Positions 1-5,329 of a DNA stretch of 5,910 nt are shown piece after piece; the stretch's first letter is position 1, and each line of letters starts with the position of its first letter. Source of the DNA: Frankia sp. (GTDB lineage Bacteria > Actinomycetota > Actinomycetes > Frankiales > Frankiaceae). The stretch covers positions 1 through 5,910 of the forward strand of contig JADGHD010000331.1 of NCBI GenBank assembly GCA_019689615.1, given 5' to 3'. The translations under genes and the position numbers were made by a program. The notes under the pieces are model-generated. The model was not told where the DNA came from and did not search any database. It was given only the letters and a program-made list of their open reading frames with translations.

Positions 1-45
1 GCATACGACAGGTCGCTCCGTCTCGTGGGCTCGGAGATGTGTATA
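1..45 (+). other. Sequencing adapter remnant (Nextera/P7)
   Basis: Bases 20-34 match the Nextera read-2 primer site (GTCTCGTGGGCTCGG) and 35-45 match the first 11 bases of the 19-base Tn5 mosaic end (AGATGTGTATA). Bases 1-8 (GCATACGA) match the P7 flow-cell end that precedes the index. The 11 bases between them (9-19) are exactly the length of the P7 'GAT' plus an 8-base index, although the first three read CAG rather than GAT. The match stops at base 46, where genomic-looking GC-rich coding sequence begins. This is library adapter left on a contig end and should be masked. Any start codon placed here (GTG at 25 or 39, ATG at 37) is artificial. Confidence 0.93.
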
Positions 46-278
46 CCACCCCGCCGCCCGGCGCCGCCGCCGCGCCGGGCGGTGCCCGCACGGGTGGCCG
101 GCACCGGGCGCGCCCTCGGGCGGCCGAGGTGTTCGACGGCGAGCTCTACCCCGTCGACGGCCAGGTGGTCAGCCCGCCCACGGGCGCGACGCGCCGCGGC
201 GCCGACGAGGAGATCATCGACGCCGAGATCGTCGACGACGGGTACGACGGCTACGACGTCGGGTACGGCGGGGCGTGA
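46..278 (+). CDS. C-terminal fragment of a low-complexity protein with a DnaK-like acidic tail (5' end missing)
   Basis: The reading frame runs in phase with codon 48-50 and ends at TGA 276-278. Its 5' part is lost at the contig end and the only in-frame start (GTG 39) lies in adapter, so this is a partial gene of about 76 visible residues. The first ~25 residues are Pro/Ala/Gly/Arg-rich and look disordered. A middle segment reads FDGELYPVDGQVVSPP. The end is acidic, DEEIIDAEIVDDG, followed by Tyr-Asp/Gly repeats (GYDGYDVGYGGA). The acidic stretch resembles the conserved tail of actinobacterial DnaK (pattern DDVVDAEVVDDG, from memory), which suggests an Hsp70-related protein or convergent tail chemistry. 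No catalytic domain is visible, so function is not assigned. Third codon positions are strongly G/C, supporting real coding. It is convergent with the PAC2 gene. Confidence 0.55.
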
Positions 279-294
279 CGCGCCCCGCGCGCCG

Positions 295-329
295 CCCGGG
301 CCTCCGGGAGGGCGCGCCGGCGGCGCGCC
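295..329. terminator. Hairpins between convergent genes (candidate bidirectional terminator)
   Basis: The 58-base gap between the two convergent stop codons holds two hairpins. The stronger is GGCGCGCC (311-318), loop GGC, GGCGCGCC (322-329), an 8-bp all-GC stem. The weaker is CCCGG (295-299), loop GCCT, CCGGG (304-308). There is no T tract on either side, which is common for actinobacterial terminators but lowers certainty. The symmetric location would serve both the gene ending at 278 and the PAC2 gene ending at 337. Confidence 0.5.
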
Positions 330-336
330 AGGCCGG

Positions 337-1179
337 TCACTGCCCGCGGCGGCGCAGGTAGCGCTCGAACTCGCGGGCGATCGCGTCGCCGGATGCCTCC
401 GGCAGCGCGGTCTCCGGCTCGCGCGACTCCAGCGAGCGCACGTACTCGGCGACCTCGCTGTCCCCGGCGGCCAGCTCGTCGACCTGGCGCTCCCAGGACC
501 GTGCCCGCTCCGGCAGGTCCCCGAGCGGGATCTCCAGGTCCAGCAGGTCCTCCACCCGGCGCAGCAGGGCGAGCGTCGCCTTCGGGCACGGCGGGTTGGC
601 CACGTAGTGCGGCACCGCCGCCCAGAACGACACGGACGCCAGCTCCGCCCGGGCACAGGCGTCGGAGAACACCCCGACGATGCCGGTCGGGCCCTCGTAG
701 CGGGACGCCTCGAGGCCCAGGCGGGCGGCCGTGGCCGGGTCGCCGGCCGTGCCGCTGATCGGCACCGGGCGGGTGTGCGGCGAGTCGGCCAGCAGCGCGC
801 CCAGCGTGATCACCATGTCGCTGCCGAGCGCGTGCACCGCCTCGATCAGCTCCTCGGTGAACCCACGCCAGCGCATGTTCGGCTCGAGGCCGCGGATCAG
901 CACCAGGTCGCAGTCGGAGTTCGGCGGGCGGGCGACCGACAGCCGGGTGGTCGGCCAGGAGATCTTCCGGGCCGCGCCGTCGACGCCGCTGACGGTCGGT
1001 CGGTTCACCTGGAAGTCGTAGTAGTCGTCCGGGTCGATCGCCCCGATGACCCTGGCACCGAACACGGTCTCCAGATGTTCCACCGCCGCGGAACTCGCGT
1101 CGGCCGCGTCGTTCCACCCCTCGAAGGCCGCGACGACGACCGGCGACCGGAGCTGGCCGACGCCGGAGAACTCGATCAC
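337..1179 (-). CDS. PAC2-family protein (proteasome assembly chaperone 2-like)
   Basis: This is a complete 280-residue protein of the PAC2 family (Pfam PF09754), which in actinobacteria is usually about 280-320 residues; M. tuberculosis Rv2125 is a homologue by family. Family hallmarks read in order: an N-terminal AAFEGWNDAADAS (17-29), DPDDYYDFQVNRPTV (49-63), IRGLEPNMRWR (95-105), and a highly typical FWAAVPHYVANPPCPKATLA (185-204) followed by LLRRVEDLL. The C-terminal AIAREFERYLRRR (266-278) is also typical. It is probably a soluble cytosolic protein. In eukaryotes PAC2/Pba2 assists 20S proteasome assembly; the biochemical role of the bacterial relatives is not settled. The protein ends RGQ, so it lacks the C-terminal HbYX docking motif of the eukaryotic chaperone. 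The GTG start is firmly placed: the codon immediately before it is an in-frame TAG, and a good Shine-Dalgarno (GGAGG) lies 6 bases upstream. It is transcribed divergently from the HAD gene. Confidence 0.95.
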   Translation of the reverse strand: MIEFSGVGQLRSPVVVAAFEGWNDAADASSAAVEHLETVFGARVIGAIDPDDYYDFQVNRPTVSGVDGAARKISWPTTRLSVARPPNSDCDLVLIRGLEPNMRWRGFTEELIEAVHALGSDMVITLGALLADSPHTRPVPISGTAGDPATAARLGLEASRYEGPTGIVGVFSDACARAELASVSFWAAVPHYVANPPCPKATLALLRRVEDLLDLEIPLGDLPERARSWERQVDELAAGDSEVAEYVRSLESREPETALPEASGDAIAREFERYLRRRGQ

Positions 1180-1184
1180 CTACC

Positions 1185-1190
1185 ACCTCC
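1185..1190 (-). promoter_or_regulatory. Ribosome binding site of the PAC2 gene
   Basis: On the minus strand GGAGGT lies just upstream of the GTG start; GGAGG ends 6 bases before it. Together with the in-frame TAG at 1180-1182 directly before the start, it fixes the translation start at 1179. Confidence 0.85.
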
Positions 1191-1222
1191 CCGCCCCGTG
1201 GGGGGCGTCCCGTGACAGTGCC

Positions 1223-1250
1223 ACGGTACGTCGTCCCCGGCGCCCGTCCA
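1223..1250 (-). promoter_or_regulatory. Candidate promoter of the PAC2 gene
   Basis: On the minus strand a TGGACG element (1245-1250; four of six matches to TTGACA) is separated by 16 bases from TACCGT (1223-1228), which fits the actinobacterial TAnnnT -10 pattern. This would give a leader of about 35-40 bases with the Shine-Dalgarno site near its end. A short inverted repeat, CCGTG N7 CACGG (1210-1226), overlaps the -10 element and could be an operator or chance. Placed by eye; in sequence this GC-rich, such matches are weak evidence. Confidence 0.35.
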
Positions 1251-1595
1251 CGCGAGTAGCTTCAACCCGTCCTCATCCCGATCACGGCGCGGCCCGCGCC
1301 CGCGCACCGGGCGGGGCGGTCCTCTGGGTGCTCCGCCGCCACGGCCGCGCCCGCCGCTAACCCCGGACGCCCGCCAGTGGCCCCCGGTGCCGAAACCGAC
1401 GCTCTGATGCTGGCACAGCCGGGCGACACGCGCGGAGGGGGTGCGAAAGGGGAGCGCTCCGCCTGCCCCGGCGCGTCCCGGTTCGCCGTCCGCCGAAAGT
1501 GACGGGGTTCACGCCGACCGGGGCACATCGGGTCACGTCCGTGCTGGTGGTCCCCCTGGGTGGCGGGGGCGGCTCCGGCCGGGCCGGGCCGTCGG
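1251..1595. other. Intergenic region between divergent genes, no gene seen
   Basis: This stretch lies between the PAC2 promoter region and the HAD start. Open frames cross it on both strands, but none carries a Shine-Dalgarno site, recognisable protein motifs or coherent codon bias, and they are continuations of antisense shadows of the HAD gene or other-frame readings. I looked for tRNA, riboswitch and terminator signatures and found none convincing. The only distinct elements are a perfect 10-base palindrome GGAGCGCTCC (1451-1460) and a weak imperfect stem (1383-1391 with 1412-1423). The latter half could hold upstream regulatory sites for the HAD gene. Confidence 0.6.
1451..1460. repeat. 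Perfect 10-base palindrome
   Basis: GGAGCGCTCC is self-complementary and sits about 150 bases upstream of the HAD start. Its size suits a dimeric regulator half-site pair, but a single 10-base palindrome in GC-rich DNA can easily be chance. No second copy was seen in the window. Confidence 0.25.
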
Positions 1596-1607
1596 TACGC
1601 TCGCCAG
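1596..1607 (+). promoter_or_regulatory. Candidate leaderless -10 element of the HAD gene
   Basis: TACGCT (1596-1601) fits the actinobacterial TAnnnT -10 consensus, and six bases (CGCCAG) separate it from the GTG at 1608. That is the spacing expected when transcription starts on the first base of the start codon. No clear -35 is visible, and no Shine-Dalgarno precedes this GTG or the alternatives at 1560 and 1713, which supports a leaderless mRNA. Confidence 0.55.
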
Positions 1608-2531
1608 GTGCTGCGAGCTACCGGTGCCCCGGCCACGACCGACGAGGACGCCCCGGCCACCGCCGACGGGGACGCCGCCACCGCCCCGGACGCCGCCCGC
1701 TGGCCCGGTGCGGTGCTGATGGACATGGACGGCCTGCTCGTCGACACCGAGGGGCTGTGGACGATCGCCGAGCAGGAGCTGGCCGCCAGTTTCGGCCGCT
1801 CGCTCACCCCCGAGATCAAGCACGCGATGGTCGGGCACGGCATCGACACCGCGGTCCCGCTGATGCTGTCGCTGCTCGGGGTCCCGGACGCCGACCCGGT
1901 CGCCGCCGCCCACTTCCTGCTGGACCGGGCGTTCGAGCTGTTCCGCACCCCGGGCATGGTCATCCCGCGGCCGGGGGCGCGGGAACTGCTCGCCGCGCTG
2001 CGCTCGGCCGGCGTGCCGACCGCGCTGGTCTCCTCGTCGTTCCGGGCGCTGATGGACCCGGTGCTCGACGAGCTCGGCCGGGAGCACTTCACGGTCACCG
2101 TCGCCGGCGACGAGGTCACCCGGCGCAAGCCGTTCCCCGACCCGTACCTGATCGCGGCGGCCATGCTGGACCTGCCGCCGCGGCGGTGCGTCGTGCTGGA
2201 GGACAGCACCGCCGGCGCGCTCGCCGGGCTGCGGGCCGGCTGCCACACGGTCCTGGTGCCCTCCTCGCCCGACCTACCGTCGTTGGCCGAGGTCGCCCAG
2301 GCCACCGCGGCCGCCCTGGCGACCGACGCGGCCGCGGCAGCCGCGTCCGTGGGCCGGATCCCGCCGCCGGCCGATGAGGACCCGGCGGTGCCGGGGGTGC
2401 TCGCCGATCCGGCCGCCGGCCCGGTGGGGGAGGACATCGCCGCGATGGCGGCCCGGCTGCGCCAGGTCGCCAGCCTCGCGGAGCTCACCGTCGACGACCT
2501 CGCCGCGCTGTTGGGCGTCGCGCAGCCCTGA
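1608..2531 (+). CDS. HAD-superfamily hydrolase (subfamily IA, phosphoglucomutase-like), with C-terminal extension
   Basis: With GTG 1608 as start the protein has 307 residues. It carries all HAD motifs: motif I MDMDGLLVDTEG (nucleophile Asp39, acid/base Asp41), motif II LVSSS (Ser142-144), motif III Lys174 in RRKPFPDPY, and motif IV LEDSTAG (Glu198-Asp199). A helical cap sits between motifs I and II (about 45-115), as in beta-phosphoglucomutase-like phosphatases. It should be a cytosolic Mg-dependent phosphatase or phosphomutase on a small phosphorylated metabolite; substrate cannot be read from sequence. An Ala/Pro/Asp-rich N-terminal ~35 residues and about 80 residues after the HAD fold (from ~225) exceed the usual ~220-residue family length; the extension is an Ala-rich linker ending in a predicted helix (AAMAARLRQVASLAELTVDDLAALLG). 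The start at 1608 is chosen for the leaderless promoter; GTG 1560 (323 residues) and GTG 1713 (272) are alternatives. It is divergent from PAC2 and convergent with the permease. Confidence 0.9.
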   Translation: MLRATGAPATTDEDAPATADGDAATAPDAARWPGAVLMDMDGLLVDTEGLWTIAEQELAASFGRSLTPEIKHAMVGHGIDTAVPLMLSLLGVPDADPVAAAHFLLDRAFELFRTPGMVIPRPGARELLAALRSAGVPTALVSSSFRALMDPVLDELGREHFTVTVAGDEVTRRKPFPDPYLIAAAMLDLPPRRCVVLEDSTAGALAGLRAGCHTVLVPSSPDLPSLAEVAQATAAALATDAAAAAASVGRIPPPADEDPAVPGVLADPAAGPVGEDIAAMAARLRQVASLAELTVDDLAALLGVAQP

Positions 2532-2540
2532 GCCGCCCGC

Positions 2541-2580
2541 GCCGGGTCACCCGGCTGCGCCCGTCCCTTCCCGTCGGGAC
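2541..2580 (+). terminator. Candidate terminator of the HAD gene
   Basis: Ten bases after the HAD stop codon lies GCCGGG (2541-2546), loop TCA, CCCGGC (2550-2555). The stem extends by CGC/GCG (2538-2540 with 2557-2559) across a one-base bulge. A second, weaker stem follows: GTCCC (2563-2567) with GGGAC (2576-2580). No T tract follows, so this would be a U-less actinobacterial type. Confidence 0.45.
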
Positions 2581-2600
2581 CGCGCTCTCTCCGCGTGTGT

Positions 2601-2624
2601 CGTTGACCCACAGTGTGGTCAACG
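2601..2624. repeat. Near-perfect dyad between convergent genes
   Basis: CGTTGACCCACA (2601-2612) and TGTGGTCAACG (2614-2624) are reverse complements over 11 bases, with one extra C in the left arm and a single central G. The sequence is clearly more AT-rich than its surroundings. As DNA it is a candidate protein-binding site; as RNA it would form a stem of about 8-9 bp with a small loop, on either strand. It lies in the gap between two convergent genes, so a role in transcription termination is as likely as an operator. A further GTTGAC follows at 2627-2632. Confidence 0.6.
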
Positions 2625-2632
2625 CTGTTGAC

Positions 2633-2662
2633 GCGCACCCAGCGTGCGCTTGATCATCTTCT
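2633..2662 (+). terminator. Hairpin followed by a T-rich tail (candidate terminator)
   Basis: GCGCAC (2633-2638), loop CCAGC, GTGCGC (2644-2649) forms a 6-bp GC stem with a 5-base loop. It is followed by TTGATCATCTTCT, the only T-rich run in this gap. This is closest to a classic intrinsic terminator for rightward transcription from the HAD gene, about 100 bases beyond its stop. Confidence 0.45.
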
Positions 2663-2676
2663 GTGGGGGGAGGTCA

Positions 2677-2704
2677 CGCGGGCCCGCCAGCCGGCCGGCC
2701 CGCG
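2677..2704 (-). terminator. GC hairpin downstream of the permease gene
   Basis: CGCGGGCC (2677-2684) and GGCCCGCG (2697-2704) pair over 8 bp around a 12-base loop, about 75 bases beyond the permease stop. No T tract follows in the minus-strand direction. It may help end the leftward operon, but GC-rich stems of this kind arise readily by chance here. Confidence 0.3.
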
Positions 2705-2777
2705 GGCCCGGCGACGAAGCGACGCGAACCCTGGCAGTCACGCGCCGGGGCCGCCGCAGGCCACAAGAAGCCGGCGG

Positions 2778-5327
2778 TCAGGAGGTGGCGATCGCGCGCA
2801 GCACGTTCATGCGGGCGGCGCGCAGCGCCGGGACGACGGCGGCGACCACGCCGAGGACGGCGCCCAGCAGCAGGACCCCGAGGATCGTGGTGAGCGGGTA
2901 GGCGAAGCTGGTGACCCCCTGGCTCTCCATCGCCTTGACCAGCGCCCAGCCGAGGAAGCTGCCGACGGCGACGCCGAGGGTGGCGCCGAACACCGAGATC
3001 ACCACCGACTCCAGCACCACGACCACCCACATCTGCCGCCGGGACAGGCCGACGGCGCGCAGCATGCCGATCTCCTTTGTCCGCTCGATGACCGACAGCG
3101 CGAGCGTGTTCACGATCCCGAACAGCGCGATGATGACGGCCAGCGCGAGCAGCACGTACACCATCCCGATCACCTGGTCGACGGTCTTCTCCTGCTCGGC
3201 GATGAACTCCCGCTGGTCGGTCACGGTGACGGTGGGGAACGGCTTGACCGCCGCGTCCAGCGCCGCCCGCACGGCGGCCGGGTCGGCCTCCGGCTGCTGC
3301 TTGACCAGGACCATCAGGTCGAGGTCGGCCGCCGCGTGCCTGGCCCACTCGGCGTCGGACACCAGGTACTCGACCAGGTCGCCGCCGCCGGTGAAGGTCG
3401 CGGCCAGCCGCAGCGGCACGTCCGCGGCGTCCGGGTAGCTGACCACGACCTCGTCCCCGACGGCCAGGCCCAGCTCGGCCGCCCGGGTCGCCCGCATCGC
3501 GATCGCGCCCTCGGGCAGGTCCAGCTCGCCGGCGGTGACGGTGAGCTGGAACACGTCGGCGATCTTCGCCGGGTCGCCGGCGAGCACCGACTCCAGTTCG
3601 GACTGCCCCCGCACGGTCATCGCCAGCCCGTGGATCCCGACGACGGTCTGCACCCCCGGCACCTGCTCGACGGCCCGGCGGACCTCGCCGCTGAACCCCG
3701 TCTGCCCCTGCGAGCTGAGGTAGAAGTCGGCGCCGAGCGACTCGGACACCGTGTCCCGCACCGACATCTTGATCGACTCGCCGAACACCGAGAACGCGCT
3801 GACCAGCGCCAGGCCGATCATCAGCGCCGAGGCGGTCGCCGCCGTCCGCCGCGGGCTGCGCATCGCGTTGGTCAGCCCGATCCGGCCGGTGACGCCGAAC
3901 AGCCTGGGCAGCGGCGCGCCGAGCACCGCGGTGACCGGCTTGGCGATGACCGGCGACAGCGCGGTCACCCCGAGGAAGATCACCCCGGCGCCGCCGCCGA
4001 CCAGCGCAGCGGGGGAGACCGGCAGGTCGCGCCCGGACAGCCCGAGCACGACGACCGCGCCACCCAGGGTGACGCCGGCCAGCCCCAGCGCCGCCCTGGT
4101 CCGCAGGGAGCGGGTGGCGATCGTGAACGTGTCGCGCAGCGCCGCGACCGGCGGCACCGTCGCCGCCTTGTACGCCGGCACGACCGCCGCCGCCGCGGTC
4201 ACCAGGACGCCCACCAGGTAGGCGACGACGACCGTGCGGGCCCGCAGCACCAGCTCGCCATCGGGCAGCACGACCCCGAAGACGCCCATCACCGCGTGCA
4301 GCCCGCGGGCCAGCGCCACCCCGAGCAGCAGCCCGGCGGTCGCGCCCACGACGCCGACCAGCGCCGCCTCCACCTGGACCGACAGCCGCACCTGCCCGCG
4401 GCTGGCCCCGATCGCCCGCAGCAGCGCCAGCTCGCGCACCCGCTGGGCGACCAGCATCGTGAACGTGTTGAAGATGATGAACGCGCCGACGAACACCGAG
4501 ATCCCGGCGAAGATCAGCAGCGACGTCGACAGGAACCGCAGCCCCTCCTCGACGGCCGTCTGGTTCTCCTCGGCGAGCTGGGCGCCGGTGACCGCCTCGA
4601 CGCCATCGGGCAGGATCTGGCTGACCCGGGCGGCGAGCTCCTCTGCGCCGACCCCGTCCGCCGCGGCCAGGTAGATCGCGGTGAACGAGCCGGAGCCGAG
4701 GATCAGCCGCTGCGCCTCGGGCGTGGTGAACGCGGCGACGACGCCCCCGGTCGCGCTGTCACGGCCGGCGGTGCGGAACGTGCCGACGAGCGTGAACTGC
4801 TCCTGCGGGCCGGCCACCGGCCCGACGACGACGACCTGCTGGCCGACCCGCAGGCCCACCCGGTCGGCGGTGCCCTTGTCGATGACGAGCTCGCCCGGGC
4901 CGGACGGCGCGCGGCCCTCGGCGATCGTCTCGGTGGCGGTGGGCTGGTCGCCGGTCCAGTTGATGCCCTGCGACGGCGTCAGGCCCGCCTGGATCGCCTT
5001 GCCGGTGGCCGGGTCGACGATCTGGGCGGTGCCGGACACCTGGCCGACGGCCGCCCGCACCCCCGGCACCGCCGCCAGCTGCCCGACGAGTGCCGCCTCC
5101 ACCTGCTTGCGGCCCTCGTTGCTGCCCGGGTCGATCTGGTTGACCGCGCGGACGGCGACGCTGACGTTGCGGGTGATGTCGGCGTACATCGTCGAGTAGG
5201 CGCCGCTGAGGGTGTCGGTGAGCACCAGCGTGCCGGTGACGAAGCTGACGCCGGCGACCACGGCCAGCGCGGACAGCGCCAGCCGGATCTTGCGGGCGAA
5301 CAGGCTCCGCAGCGTCGCGCGCAGCAT
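2778..5327 (-). CDS. ABC transporter permease, two FtsX/MacB-type units fused (849 residues)
   Basis: This is a complete, large inner-membrane permease of the FtsX/LolCE/MacB class with duplicated architecture. A basic N-terminus (LRATLRSLFARKIR) leads into TM1 (~16-38), then an extracytoplasmic MacB-type domain (~40-265). TM2 (~268-292), TM3 (~321-346) and TM4 (~365-386) follow, then TM5-6 (~411-430, 439-463), TM7 (~496-517), a second extracytoplasmic domain (~520-715) and TM8-10 (~719-745, 767-795, 812-838). Each unit carries the hallmark coupling segment (RELALLRAIGASRGQV, 298-313; KEIGMLRAVGLSRRQM, 751-766) and a closing PAYKAATVPPVAALR or PALRAARMNVLRAI. About 10 TMs and 849 residues are normal for actinobacterial members. 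It should work with an ATPase encoded upstream; likely substrates are lipids, lipoproteins or peptides at the envelope, but none can be assigned. The ATG at 5327 lies two bases after the upstream stop and lacks a clear Shine-Dalgarno site, so translation is probably coupled. Confidence 0.94.
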   Translation of the reverse strand: MLRATLRSLFARKIRLALSALAVVAGVSFVTGTLVLTDTLSGAYSTMYADITRNVSVAVRAVNQIDPGSNEGRKQVEAALVGQLAAVPGVRAAVGQVSGTAQIVDPATGKAIQAGLTPSQGINWTGDQPTATETIAEGRAPSGPGELVIDKGTADRVGLRVGQQVVVVGPVAGPQEQFTLVGTFRTAGRDSATGGVVAAFTTPEAQRLILGSGSFTAIYLAAADGVGAEELAARVSQILPDGVEAVTGAQLAEENQTAVEEGLRFLSTSLLIFAGISVFVGAFIIFNTFTMLVAQRVRELALLRAIGASRGQVRLSVQVEAALVGVVGATAGLLLGVALARGLHAVMGVFGVVLPDGELVLRARTVVVAYLVGVLVTAAAAVVPAYKAATVPPVAALRDTFTIATRSLRTRAALGLAGVTLGGAVVVLGLSGRDLPVSPAALVGGGAGVIFLGVTALSPVIAKPVTAVLGAPLPRLFGVTGRIGLTNAMRSPRRTAATASALMIGLALVSAFSVFGESIKMSVRDTVSESLGADFYLSSQGQTGFSGEVRRAVEQVPGVQTVVGIHGLAMTVRGQSELESVLAGDPAKIADVFQLTVTAGELDLPEGAIAMRATRAAELGLAVGDEVVVSYPDAADVPLRLAATFTGGGDLVEYLVSDAEWARHAAADLDLMVLVKQQPEADPAAVRAALDAAVKPFPTVTVTDQREFIAEQEKTVDQVIGMVYVLLALAVIIALFGIVNTLALSVIERTKEIGMLRAVGLSRRQMWVVVVLESVVISVFGATLGVAVGSFLGWALVKAMESQGVTSFAYPLTTILGVLLLGAVLGVVAAVVPALRAARMNVLRAIATS

Positions 5328-5329
5328 CG

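Noticed and set aside
25..1215. 396-residue open frame on the plus strand starting in the adapter
   Set aside because: It starts inside adapter sequence and runs antisense through the whole PAC2 gene; Arg/Gly/His-rich composition is typical of a high-GC antisense shadow.
1372..1420. B12-box-like GCCACTGG on the minus strand, suggesting a cobalamin riboswitch
   Set aside because: The conserved core elements expected upstream of the box are absent and there is no target gene start in a suitable position.
1500..1530. GGTTC-like T-loop sequence suggesting a tRNA
   Set aside because: No matching acceptor stem, anticodon arm or D-arm can be built around it.
1499..2377. 292-residue plus-strand frame overlapping the HAD gene
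   Set aside because: It is an out-of-frame reading of the HAD gene with Arg/Gly/Pro-rich composition and no motifs.
1262..2638. 458-residue open frame on the minus strand
   Set aside because: It is antisense to the HAD gene, which has all catalytic motifs; the product is Ser/Ala/Arg-rich with no recognisable domain or ribosome binding site.
2619..2657. 12-codon minus-strand frame MIKRTLGARQQR
   Set aside because: It has no Shine-Dalgarno and lies within the hairpin-rich convergent gap; nothing supports translation.
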